Positions 37,001 to 50,800 of a stretch of DNA of 64,000 bases are shown piece by piece; position 1 is the stretch's first letter; every line of letters begins with the position of its first letter. The notes beneath the pieces are model-generated. The model was not told where the DNA came from and did no database searches. It saw only the letters and a list, made by a program, of their open reading frames with translations. The position numbers and the translations under genes are program-made. The DNA comes from Chondrilla cf. caribensis (taxonomy: Eukaryota > Porifera > Demospongiae > Chondrillida > Chondrillidae): assembly GCA_964020155.1 (NCBI GenBank), contig OZ026548.1:834501-898500 (forward strand), in the 5' to 3' direction.

Positions 37001-39964
37001 AAAAAAAATGACATTTTTTTGCTTGTCACCACGAGGCTTATAGCGCACTCAGGACAATCTCAATTCTTCCCAAATTGTGTAGGTGAGTTTAGCACGGACA
37101 CTGGCTAGCCCTTGGTGACCAGCAAAGAATTGAACAATTGTTCAGGTGATCACCACAAGGCATATTACACTCATATACATACAAAAGTACATACATTATA
37201 ATATATATGTGGTATATGGGCACTGGGGAGAATTTTTGGTCGACATCAAAATGCACCTTTTTGTTATCAGAAGGTCCGTACTAGGTCCAGGAGTGTGTCT
37301 GAGCATTCGGATTTGACCTATGATGCATCACGTGCACACAGGAGAGGCCGTGGTGACAAGACAAAAAAATGACATTTTTTTGCTTGTCACCACGAGGCTT
37401 ATAGCGCACTCAGGACAATCTCAATTCTTCCCAAATTGTGTTGGTGAGTTTAGCACGGACACTGGTTAGCCCTTGGTGACCAGGAAAGAATTGAATAATT
37501 GCTCAGGTCATCACCACAAGGCATATTACACTCATATACATACAAAAGTACATACATTTTATTATATGCGGTATATGGGCACTGGGGAGAATTTTTGGTC
37601 GACATCAAAATGCATCTTTTTGTTATCAGAAGGTCCGTACTAGGTCCAGGAGTGTGTCTTTGCATTCGGATTTGACCTATGATGCATCACGTGCACACAG
37701 GAGAGGCCGTGGTGACAACCCAAAAAAATGACATTTTTTTGCTTGTCACCACGAGGCTTATAGCGCACTCAGGACAATCTCAATTCTTCCCAAATTGTGT
37801 TGGTGAGTTTAGCACGGACACTGGTTAGCCCTTGGTGACCAGCAAAGAATTGAACAATTGCTCAGGTGATCACCACAAGGCGTATTACACTCATATACAT
37901 ACAAAAGTACATACATTTTATTATATGCGGTATATGGACACTGGGGAGAATTTTTGGTCGACATCAAAATGCATCTTTTTGTTATCAGAAGGTCCGTACT
38001 AGGTCCAGGAGTGTGTCTGTGCATTCGGATTTGACCTATGATGCATCATGTGCACACAGGAGAGGCCGTGGTGATAAGACAAAAAAATGACATTTTTTTG
38101 CTTGTAGCGCACTCAGGACAATCTCAATTCTTCCCAAATTGTGTTGGTGAGTTTAGCACGGACACTGGTTAGCCCTTTGTGACCAGCAAGGAATTGAACA
38201 ATTGCTCAGGTCATCACCACAAGGCATATTACACTCATATACATACAAAAGTACATACATTTTATTATATGCGGTATATGGACACTGGGGAGAATTTTTG
38301 GTCGACATCAAAATGCATCTTTTTGTTATCAGAAGGTCCGTACTAGGTCCAGGAGTGTGTCTGTGCATTCGGATTTGACCTATGATGCATCACGTGCACA
38401 CAGGAGAGGCCGTGGTGACAACCCAAAAAAATGACATTTTTTTGCTTGTCACCACGAGGCTTATAGCGCACTCAGAACAATCTCAATTCTTCCCAAATTG
38501 TGTTGGTGAGTTTAGCACGGACACTGGCTAGCCCTTGGTGACCAGCAAAGAATTGAACAATTGCTCAGGTGATCACCACAAGGCATATTACACTCATATA
38601 CATACAAAAGTACATACAGTCTATTATATGCGGTATATGGGCAATGGGGAGAATTTTTGGTCGACATCAAAATGCATCTTTTTGTTATCAGAAGGTCCGT
38701 ACTAGGTCCAGGAGTGTGTCTGTGCATTCGGATTTGACCTATGATGCATCACGTGCACACAGGAGAGGCCGTGGTGACAACCCAAAAAAATGACATTTTT
38801 TGGCTTGTCACCACGAGGCTTATAGCGCACTCAGGACAATCTCAATTCTTCCCAAATTGTGTTGGTGAGTTTAGCACGGACACTGGCTAGCCCTTGGTGA
38901 CCAGCAAAGAATTGAACAATTGCTCAGGTCATCACCACAAGGCATATTACACTCATATACATACAAAAGTACATACATTATATTATATGCGGTATATGGG
39001 CACTGGGGAGAATTTTTGGTCGACATCAAAATGCATCTTTTTGTTATCAGAAGGTCCATACTAGGTCCAGGAATGTGTCTTTGCATTCGGATTTGACCTA
39101 TGATGTATCACGTGCACACAGGAGAGGCCGTGGTGACAAGACAATAACATGACATTTTTGGCTTGTCACCACGAGGCTTATAGCGCACTCAGGACAATCT
39201 CAATTCTTCCCAAATTGTGTTGGTGAGTTTAGCACGGACACTGGCTAGCCCTTGGTGACCAGCAAAGAATTGAACAATTGTTCAGGTGATCACCACAAGG
39301 CATATTACACTCATATACATACAAAAGTACATACAGTCTATTATATGCGGTATATGGGCAATGGGGAGAATTTTTGGTCGACATCAAAATGCATCTTTTT
39401 GTTATCAGAAGGTGCATACTAGGTCCAGGAGTGTGTCTGTGCATTCGGATTTGACCTATGATGCATCACGTGCACACAGGAGAGGCCGTGGTGACAAGAC
39501 AATAACATGACATTTTTGGCTTGTCACCACGAGGCTTATAGCGCACTCAGGACAATCTCAATTCTTCCCAAATTGTGTTGGTGAGTTTAGCACGGACACT
39601 GGCTAGCCCTTGGTGACCAGCAAAGAATTGAACAATTGCTCAGGTGATCACCACAAGGCATATTACACTCATATACATACAAAAGTACATACATTTTATT
39701 ATATGCGGTATATGGACAATGGGGAGAATTTTTGGTCGACGTCAAAATGCATCTTTTTGTTATCAGAAGGTCTGTACTAGGTCCAGGAGTGTGTCTGTGC
39801 ATTCGGATTTGACCTATGATGCATCATGTGCACACAGGAGAGGCCGTGGTGACAAGACAATAACATCACATTTTTTGCTTGTCACCACGAGGCTTATAGC
39901 TCACTCAGGACAATCTCAATTCTTCCCAAATTGTGTTGGTGAGTTTAGCACGGACACTGGCTAG
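34086..39964. repeat. 359-bp tandem array 1, about 16 units
   Basis: Units run from CTTGTCACCACGAGGC to GGCCGTGGTGACAAG and are joined by a short AAAAAATGACATTTTTT spacer; period 358-360 bp. It starts with a partial unit at the S1 boundary, full units from 34149. Some units are alternately identical (35293/36011 and 35652/36370), a two-unit higher-order repeat. A 71-codon open frame recurs on the minus strand of each unit but is not credible as a gene. Confidence 0.96.
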
Positions 39965-41128
39965 ACCTTGGTGACCAGTAAAGGAATGTTAATTGCTTAA
40001 GTGATTACAAACTCACCGACACAATTTCGAAAGAATTTAGATTGTCCTGAGTTTGCTATAAGCCTCGTGGTGACAAGGAAAAAATTCGGAGTTTGACTTG
40101 GACACTGAGTATTAACTATTCAGCCTGACCCCTATATGCCAATGGGTGCTGAGGAGTCTATATCAACCCTTTCGAACCACATACAGGCAAGGCCAATGTG
40201 TCAATATTGACCTTTCACATTATAATAAGCATTGTACAATCGTCTTCTAATTTTGCACAGCACTTACAGAAAATTACTTTCCTATACGTAGCTTACCATA
40301 TAAAATTCTATTCGGAGTGGCTCTGTCATCTTGATGTTGCTCAACTGCAGTTTGTTAGGAGGGGTACCTTCACTTTGGGATAGAATTGCGAAAACGTCCT
40401 TGCTGGAGATAAATGAAGTGGATGACAGTTTCATTCTTTGGAATTTTACCTTACACATAATATACATTCCTACGCGTAACCACTGAAGTGAATTTATATT
40501 ACTCATAGTGTACATACAAAATGGCCGATTTCAAAACGCCGACAATTACAAATTGGGCTAGAATTCGAGCGCGAGGGCTTCAATGAACGTCATATCTTCA
40601 GCGAAGGTTCTTCTAAACCTATTAGACAAGATCAAGTAATTCCAGTGCCCGGGGCAGCCAATTTCTCGAATTGAACATTTAGGGCAACTTTAAATAGCGC
40701 AGATTATAATACTAAAATAGATAGGTCACGGTGGCGGGGTGGTCAGGTGACACGACTCTAGGCTCCAGGTCGCGGGTTCGAATCCTCGAAAGGACGGTTT
40801 TTTTCTCTGAAAAAAAAAGAGCTCACTTCCTGGTGGTCAGTTGCAATACTCTCTACAAAGAACCGTAGGGGGGAGCTTTGGGACTCGCAGCTGACCTCCC
40901 AGCTAGAATAGTGTCTTCTGCATTCGTGGAATGATCAAGTACACAGTCTCTGTGGAAAGTCCCTGTAAAGCTCTCATATAGGTGTCTTTGACCCTCAGTG
41001 GGTGATCTTTTTATTAATATGAACCCTACAATTCTTGCTTTATTTCTTTTATTTTATTGTGATCATTATATTTTGTATTTGAACAAGATTATTATAACAA
41101 TTACATAATATTAACGAGAATCAAAAGA
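39965..41128. repeat. 1.16-kb segment X, copy 1
   Basis: Almost base-for-base the same as 55245-56407; one single-base indel noticed, near 40190. It begins with an inverted 70-bp piece of the 359-bp unit (40008-40076), then unique sequence and a tRNA-derived SINE. Open frames of 61-78 codons on both strands are unassigned. One minus-strand stretch (about 40430-40306) ends in a plausible donor, ATG/GTAAGC. Confidence 0.85.
40724..41020 (+). mobile_element. tRNA-derived SINE, copy 1
   Basis: The head has pol III box A-like TGGCGGGGTGG (40732-40742) and a perfect box B GGTTCGAATCC (40775-40785). A T-run follows, then an unrelated body (GTAGGGGGGAGCTTTGGGAC, TGACCCTCAGTGGGTGATC) and a TTTTTATTAAT tail. 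The T-stem is mispaired and no acceptor stem forms, so this is not a tRNA gene. The 3' limit is approximate. Confidence 0.75.
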
Positions 41129-41822
41129 ATTAGAAACTGTTTCTTCAGGCCTATCATTAACTACCGATTGGTTGTTGATGATAGACTTTCCTGCAAAGCT
41201 CAGTTCTCTACAGTATTCCTTGACAGCATCAATAGACTGCTTATTATAATTGTTCAGATATTGAACAGCATTCTCAGAAATTCGCATACAGAATTTTATA
41301 AAAGTTGCTAAACACTTAAACTTTCGTGGCCTCCGCAGACCACGACCTGATACTCAAAAGGATATCACATTTCAATTATATTATTATTATGATTATTAGA
41401 TGAAGAATCAGAAAGAAACTTATAGTCTGCATTCAAATAAAAGTTCTCAACGTTCAAATAACACGTCTAACTTCAAAGAATCTCTTCAAGTAATAAATCT
41501 GTCCAAATGTAATGCACACAATTAATCAGAAAGGCCTCAAACACAGACCACCAGACAACTCTTGAGTTGGTACTGTCATTAACTACGAGATTAGTACAAA
41601 ATATTACCATTACAGTAACAGAAGGATAACCTAAAATTAAACAAAATTAACGTACTTATCCGATGGACTCTTTCTCTGACCTCCGTGTACTCTTGTTCGT
41701 GCTTCACAGCAGAAAGTCCCGCTGAGCTGCTATCATATCTTCAAGCTTATTATGATGAACTACAAAAAGTATACCCTTAGTACTCCATCACCGATACACA
41801 GAAAACACTGAAGACTATTACT
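41129..41822 (-). pseudogene. TMED2 3'-end pseudogene, copy S2
   Basis: Carries the same TAAT insertion, the same 4-bp deletion and the same right end at the splice donor as copy S1. Its left half shares several substitutions with the readable copy (GGTTGTTGATG, TTTATAAAAG) rather than with S1. Lies between segment X1 and array 2. Confidence 0.88.
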
Positions 41823-44800
41823 GCACTCAGGACAATCTCAATTCTGACATTTTTCCGATATTTCTGACAAATGACAATTTTTTGCTTGTCACCACGAGGC
41901 TTATAGCGCGCTCAGGACAATCTCAATTCTTCCCAAATTGTGTTGGTGAGTTTAGCACGGACACTGGCTAGCCCTTGGTGACCAGCAAAGAATAGAACAA
42001 TTGCTCAGGTCATCACCACAAGGCATATTACACTCATATACATACAAAAGTACATACATTCTATTATATGCGGTATATGGACACTGGGGAGAATTTTTGG
42101 TCGACATCAAAATGCATCCTTTTGTCATCAGAAGGTGCGTACTAGGTCCAGGAATGTGTCTGTGCATTCGGATTTGACCTATGATGCATCACGTGCACAC
42201 AGGAGAGGCCGTGGTGATAAGACAAAAAAATGACATTTTTTTGCTTGTCACCACGAGGCTTATAGCGCACTCAGGACAATCTCAATTCTTCCCAAATTGT
42301 GTTGGTAAGTTTAGCACGAACACTGGCTAGCCCTTGGTGATCAGGAAAGAATTGAATAATTGCTCAGGTGATCACCACAAGGCATATTACACTCATATAC
42401 ATACAAAAGTACATACATTTTATTATATGCGGAATATGGGCACTGGGGAAAATTTTTGGTCGACATCAAAATGCACCTTTTTGTTATCAGAAGGTGCGTA
42501 CTAGGTCCAGGAGTGTGTCTGTGCATTCGGATTTGACCTATGATGCATCACGTGCACACAGGAGAGACCGTGGTGACAAGACAAAAAAATGACATTTTTT
42601 TGCTTGTCACCACGAGGCTTATAGCGCACTCAGGACAATCTCAATTCTTCCCAAATTGTGTTGGTGAGTTTATCACAGACACTGGCTAGCCCTTGGTGAC
42701 CAGCAAAGAATTGAACAATTGCTCAGGTCATCACCACAAGGCATATTACACTCATATACATACAAAAGTACATACATTCTATTATATGCGGTATATGGGC
42801 ACTGGGGAGAATTTTTGGTCGACATCAAAATGCATCTTTTTGTTATCAGAAGGTCCGTACTAGGTCCAGGAATGTGTCTGTGCATTCGGATTTGACCTAT
42901 GATGCATCACGTGCACACAGGAGAGGCCGTGGTGACAAGACAAAAAAATGACATTTTTTGCTTGTCACCACGAGGCTTATAGCGCACTCAGGACAATCTC
43001 AATTCTTCCCAAATTGTGTTGGTGAGTTTATCACAGACACTGGCTAGCCCTTGGTGACCAGCAAAGAATTGAACAATTGCTCAGGTCATCACCACAAGGC
43101 ATATTACACTCATATATATACAAAAGTACATACATTATATTATATGCGGTATATGGACACTGGGGAGAATTTTTGGTCGACATCAAAATGCATCTTTTTG
43201 TTATCAGAAGGTGCATACTAGGTCCAGGAGTGTGTCTGTGCATTCGGATTTGACCTATGATGCATCACGTGCACACAGGAGAGGCCGTGGTGACAAGACA
43301 AAAAAATGACATTTCTTGCTTGTCACCACGAGGCTTATAGCGCACTCAGGACAATCTCAATTCTTCCCAAATTGTGTTGGTGAGTTTATCACAGACACTG
43401 GCTAGCCCTTGGTGACCAGCAAAGAATTGAACAATTGCTCAGGTGATCACCACAAGGCATATTACACTCATATATATACAAAAGTACATACATTCTATTA
43501 TATGCGGTATATGGACACTGGGGAGAATTTTTGGTCGACATCAAAATGCATCTTTTTGTTATCAGAAGGTCCGTACTAGGTCCAGGAGTGTGTCTGTGCA
43601 TTCGGATTTGACCTATGATGCATCACGTGCACACAGGAGAGGCCGTGGTGACAACCCAAAAAAATGACATTTTTTTGCTTGTCACCACGAGGCTTATAGC
43701 GCACTCAGGACAATCTCAATTCTTCCCAAATTGTGTTGGTGAGTTTAGCACGGACACTGGCTAGCCCTTGGTGACCAGCAAAGAATTGAACAATTGTTCA
43801 GGTCATCACCACAAGGCATATTACACTCATATATAAACAAAAGTACATACATTTTATTATATGCGGTATATGGACACTGGGGAAAATTTTTGGTCGACAT
43901 CAAAATGCACCTTTTTGTTATCAGAAGGTGCATACTAGGTCCAGGAATGTGTCTGTGCATTCGGATTTGACCTATGATGCATCACGTGCACACAGGAGAG
44001 GCCGTGGTGACAAGACAAAAAAATGACATTTTTTTGCTTGTCACCACGAGGCTTATAGCGCACTCAGGACAATCTCAATTCTTCCCAAATTGTGTTGGTG
44101 AGTTTATCACAGACACTGGCTAGCCCTTGGTGACCAGCAAAGAATTGAACAATTGTTCAGGTGATCACCACAAGGCATATTACACTCATATACATACAAA
44201 AGTACATACATTATAATATATGTGGTATATGGGCACTGGGGAGAATTTTTGGTCGACATCAAAATGCATCTTTTTGTTATCAGAAGGTCCGTACTAGGTC
44301 CAGGAGTGTGTCTGTGCATTCGGATTTGACCTATGATGCATCACGTGCACACAGGAGAGGCTGTGGTGACAAGACAAAAAAATGACATTTTTTGCTTGTC
44401 ACCACGAGGCTTATAGTGCACTCAGGACAATCTCAATTCTTCCCAAATTGTGTTGGTGAGTTTAGCACGGACACTGGCTAGCCCTTGGTGACCAGCAAAG
44501 AATTGAACAATTGCTCAGGTCATCACCACAAGGCATATTACACTCATATACATACAAAAGTACATACATTATATTATATGCGGTATATGGACACTGGGGA
44601 GAATTTTTGGTCGACATTAAAATGCATCCTTTTGTCATCAGAAGGTGCGTACTAGGTCCAGGAATGTGTCTGTGCATTTGGATTTGACCTATGACGCATC
44701 ACGTGCACACAGGAGAGGCCGTGGTGACAAGACAAAAAAATGACATTTTTTGCTTGTCACCACGAGGCTTATAGTGCACTCAGGACAATCTCAATTCTTC

Positions 44801-47800
44801 CCAAATTGTGTTGGTGAGTTTAGCATGGACACTGGCTAGCCCTTGGTGACCAGCAAAGAATTGAACAATAGCTCAGGTGATCACCACAAGGCATATTACA
44901 CTCATATACATACAAAAGTACATACAGTCTATTATATGCGGTATATGGACACTGGGGAGAATTTTTGGTCGACATTAAAATGCATCCTTTTGTCATCAGA
45001 AGGTGCATACTAGGTCCAGGAATGTGTCTATGCATTTGGATTTGACCTATGATGCATCACGTGCACACAGGTGAGGCCGTGGTGACAAGACAAAAAAATG
45101 ACATTTTTTGCTTGTCACCACGAGGCTTATAGCGCACTCAGGACAATCTCAATTCTTCCCAAATTGTGTTGGTGAGTTTAGCACGGACACTGGCTAGCCC
45201 TTGGTGACCAGCAAAGAATTGAACAATAGCTCAGGTGATCACCACAAGGCATATTACACTCATATACATACAAAAGTACATACATTATATTATATGCGGT
45301 ATATGGACACTGGAGAGAATTTTTGGTCGACATTAAAATGCATCCTTTTGTCATCAGAAGGTGCGTACTAGGTCCAGGAATGTGTCTGTGCATTCGGATT
45401 TGACCTATGATGCATCACGTGCACACAGGAGAGGCCGTGGTGACAAGACAAAAAAATGACTTTTTTAATGCTTGTCACCACGAGGCTTATAGTGCACTCA
45501 GGACAATCTCAATTCTTCCCAAATTGTGTAGGTGAGTTTAGCACGGACACTGGCTAGCCCTTGGTGACCAGCAAAGAATTGAACAATTGCTCAGGTCATC
45601 ACCACAAGGCATATTACACTCATATACATACAAAAGTACATACATTCTATTATATGCGGTATATGGACACTGGGGAGAATTTTTGGTCGACATTAAAATG
45701 CATCTTTTTGTTATTAGAAGGTACGTACTAGGTCCAGGAGTGTGTCTGTGCATTCGGATTTGACCTATGATGCATCACGTGCACACAGGAGAGGCCGTGG
45801 TGACAAGACAAAAAAATGACATTTTTTGCTTGTCACCACGAGGCTTATAGCGCACTCAGGACAATCTCAATTCTTCCCAAATTGTGTTGGTGAGTTTAGC
45901 ACGGACACTGGCTAGCCCTTGGTGACCAGTAAAGAATTGAACAATAGTTCAGGTGATCACCACAAGGCATATTACACTCATATACATACAAAAGTACATA
46001 CATTCTATTATATGCGGTATATGGACACTGGGGAGAATTTTTGGTCGACATTAAAATGCACCTTTTTGTTATCAGAAGGTCCGTACTAGGTCCAGGAGTG
46101 TGCCTGTGCATTCGGATTTGACCTATGATGCATCACGTGCACACAGGAGAGGCCGTGGTGACAAGCCTAAACAATGACATTTTTTTGCTTGTCACCACGA
46201 GGCTTATAGCGCACTCAGGACAATCTCAATTCTTCCCAAATTGTGTTGGTGAGTTTAGCACGGACACTGGCTAGCCCTTGGTGACCAGCAAAGAATTGAA
46301 CAATTGCTCAGGTGATCACCACAAGGCATATTACACTCATATACATACAAAAGTACATACATTCTTTTATATGCGGTATATGGACACTGGGGAGAATTTT
46401 TGGTCGACATCAAAATGTATCTTTTTGTTATCAGAAGGTCCGTACTAGGTCCAGGAGTGTGTCTGTGCATTCGGATTTGACCTATGATGCATCACGTGCA
46501 CACAGGAGAGGCCGTGGTGACAAGACAAAAAAATGACATTTTTTGCTTGTCACCACGAGGCTTATAGCGCACTCAGGACAATCTCAATTCTTCCCAAATT
46601 GTGTTGGTGAGTTTAGCACGGACACTGGCTAGCCCTTGGTGACCAGCAAAGAATTGAACAATAGTTCAGGTGATCACCACAAGGCATATTACACTCATAT
46701 ACATACAAAAGTACATACAGTCTATTATATGCGGTATATGGACACTGGGGAGAATTTTTGGTCGACATTAAAATGCATCCTTTTGTCATCAGAAGGTGCA
46801 TACTAGGTCCAGGAATGTGTCTGTGCATTTGGATTTGACCTATGATGCATCACGTGCACACAGGTGAGGCCGTGGTGACAAGACAAAAAAATGACATTTT
46901 TTGCTTGTCACCACGAGGCTTATAGCGCACTCAGGACAATCTCAATTCTTCCCAAATTGTGTAGGTGAGTTTAGCACGGACACTGGCTAGCCCTTGGTGA
47001 CCAGCAAAGAATTGAACAATTGCTCAGGTGATCACCACAAGGCATATTACACTCATATACATACAAAAGTACATACATTCTATTATATGCGGTATATGGA
47101 CACTGGGGAGAATTTTTGGTCGACATTAAAATGCATCCTTTTGTCATCAGAAGGTGCGTACTAGGTCCAGGAATGTGTCTGTGCATTCGGATTTGACCTA
47201 TGATGCATCACGTGCACACAGGAGAGGCCGTGGTGACAAGACAAAAAAATGACTTTTTTAATGCTTGTCACCACGAGGCTTATAGCGCACTCAGGACAAT
47301 CTCAATTCTTCCCAAATTGTGTTGGTGAGTTTAGCACGGACACTGGCTAGCCCTTGGTGACCAGCAAAGAATTGAACAATTGCTCAAGTGATCACCACAA
47401 GGCATATTACACTCATATACATACAAAAGTACATACATTCTATTATATGCGGTATATGGGCACTGGGGAGAATTTTTGGTCGACATCAAAATGCATCTTT
47501 TTGTTATTAGAAGGTACGTACTAGGTCCAGGAGTGTGTCTGTGCATTCGGATTTGACCTATGATGCATCACGTGCACACAGGAGAGGCCGTGGTGACAAG
47601 ACAAAAAAATGACATTTTTTGCTTGTCACCACGAGGCTTATAGCGCACTCAGGACAATCTCAATTCTTCCCAAATTGTGTTGGTGAGTTTAGCACGGACA
47701 CTGGCTAGCCCTTGGTGACCAGCAAAGAATTGAACAATTGCTCAGGTGATCACCACAAGGCATATTACACTCATATACATACAAAACTACATACATTCTA

Positions 47801-50800
47801 TTATATGCGGTATATGGACACTGGGGAGAATTTTTGGTCGACATTAAAATGCATCCTTTTGTCATCAGAAGGTGCGTACTAGGTCCAGGAGTGTGTCTGT
47901 GCATTCGGATTTGACCTATGATGCATCACGTGCACACAGGAGAGGCCGTGGTGACAAGACAAAAAAATGACTTTTTTAATGCTTGTCACCACGAGGCTTA
48001 TAGCGCACTCAGGACAATCTCAATTCTTCCCAAATTGTGTAGGTGAGTTTAGCACGGACACTGGCTAGCCCTTGGTGACCAGCAAAGAATTGAACAATTG
48101 CTCAGGTGATCACCACAAGGCATATTACACTCATATACATACAAAAGTACATACATTATATTATATGCGGTATATGGACACTGGGGAGAATTTTTGGTCG
48201 ACATTAAAATGCATCTTTTTGTTATTAGAAGGTACGTACTAGGTCCAGGAGTGTGTCTGTGCATTCGGATTTGACCTATGATGCATCACGTGCACACAGG
48301 AGAGGCCGTGGTGACAAGACAAAAAAATGACATTTTTTGCTTGTCACCACGAGGCTTATAGCGCACTCAGGACAATCTCAATTCTTCCCAAATTGTGTTG
48401 GTGAGTTTAGCACGGACACTGGCTAGCCCTTGGTGACCAGCAAAGAATTGAACAATTGCTCAGGTGATCACCACAAGGCATATTACACTCATATACATAC
48501 AAAACTACATACATTCTATTATATGCGGTATATGGACACTGGGGAGAATTTTTGGTCGACATTAAAATGCACCTTTTTGTTATCAGAAGGTCCGTACTAG
48601 GTCCAGGAGTGTGCCTGTGCATTCGGATTTGACCTATGATGCATCACGTGCACACAGGAGAGGCCGTGGTGACAAGACAAAAAAATGACTTTTTTAATGC
48701 TTGTCACCACGAGGCTTATAGCGCACTCAGGACAATCTCAATTCTTCCCAAATTGTGTAGGTGAGTTTAGCACGGACACTGGCTAGCCCTTGGTGACCAG
48801 CAAAGAATTGAACAATTGCTCAGGTGATCACCACAAGGCATATTACACTCATATACATACAAAAGTACATACATTATATTATATGCGGTATATGGACACT
48901 GGGGAGAATTTTTGGTCGACATTAAAATGCATCTTTTTGTTATTAGAAGGTACGTACTAGGTCCAGGAGTGTGTCTGTGCATTCGGATTTGACCTATGAT
49001 GCATCACGTGCACACAGGAGAGGCCGTGGTGACAAGACAAAAAAATGACATTTTTTGCTTGTCACCACGAGGCTTATAGCGCACTCGGGACAATCTCAAT
49101 TCTTCCCAAATTGTGTTGGTGAGTTTAGCACGGACACTGGCTAGCCCTTGGTGACCAGCAAAGAATTGAACAATTGCTCAGGTGATCACCACAAGGCATA
49201 TTACACTCATATACATACAAAAGTACATACATTCTATTATATGCGGTATATGGACACTGGGGAGAATTTTTGGTCGACATTAAAATGCATCCTTTTGTCA
49301 TCAGAAGGTGCGTACTAGGTCCAGGAATGTGTCTTTGCATTCGGATTTGACCTATGATGCATCACGTGCACACAGGAGAGGCCGTGGTGACAAGACAAAA
49401 AAATGACTTTTTTAATGCTTGTCACCACGAGGCTTATAGTGCACTCAGGACAATCTCAATTCTTCCCAAATTGTGTAGGTGAGTTTAGCACGGACACTGG
49501 CTAGCCCTTGGTGACCAGCAAAGAATTGAACAATTGCTCAGGTCATCACCACAAGGCATATTACACTCATATACATACAAAAGTACATACATTCTATTAT
49601 ATGCGGTATATGGGCACTGGGGAGAATTTTTGGTCGACATTAAAATGCATCTTTTTGTTATTAGAAGGTACGTACTAGGTCCAGGAGTGTGTCTGTGCAT
49701 TCGGATTTGACCTATGATGCATCACGTGCACACAGGAGAGGCCGTGGTGACAAGACAAAAAATGACATTTTTTGCTTGTCACCACGAGGCTTATAGCGCA
49801 CTCAGGACAATCTCAATTCTTCCCAAATTGTGTTGGTGAGTTTAGCACGGACACTGGCTAGCCCTTGGTGACCAGCAAAGAATTGAACAATAGTTCAGGT
49901 GATCACCACAAGGCATATTACACTCATATACATACAAAAGTACATACATTCTATTATATGCGGTATATGGACACTGGGGAGAATTTTTGGTCGACATTAA
50001 AATGCACCTTTTTGTTATCAGAAGGTCCGTACTAGGTCCAGGAGTGTGCCTGTGCATTCGGATTTGACCTATGATGCATCACGTGCACACAGGAGAGGCC
50101 GTGGTGACAAGCCTAAACAATGACATTTTTTTGCTTGTCACCACGAGGCATATAGCGCACTCAGGACAATCTCAATTCTTCCCAAATTGTGTTGGTGAGT
50201 TTAGCACGGACACTGGCTAGCCCTTGGTGACCAGCAAAGAATTGAACAATTGCTCAGGTGATCACCACAAGGCATATTACACTCATATACATACAAAAGT
50301 ACATACATTCTTTTATATGCGGTATATGGACACTGGGGAGAATTTTTGGTCGACATCAAAATGTATCTTTTTGTTATCAGAAGGTCCGTACTAGGTCCAG
50401 GAGTGTGTCTGTGCATTCGGATTTGACCTATGATGCATCACGTGCACACAGGAGAGGCCGTGGTGACAAGACAAAAAAATGACATTTTTTGCTTGTCACC
50501 ATGAGGCTTATAGCGCACTCGGGACAATCTCAATTCTTCCCAAATTGTGTTGGTGAGTTTAGCACGGACACTGGCTAGCCCTTGGTGACCAGCAAAGAAT
50601 TGAACAATAGTTCAGGTGATCACCACAAGGCATATTACACTCATATACATACAAAAGTACATACATTCTATTATATGCGGTATATGGACACTGGGGAGAA
50701 TTTTTGGTCGACATTAAAATGCACCTTTTTGTTATCAGAAGGTCCGTACTAGGTCCAGGAGTGTGTCTGTGCATTCGGATTTGACCTATGATGCATCACG

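Noticed and set aside
40724..40800. A nuclear tRNA gene
   Set aside because: Box A and B are present but the T-stem is mispaired and no acceptor stem forms; the sequence continues into a SINE body and is duplicated with segment X.
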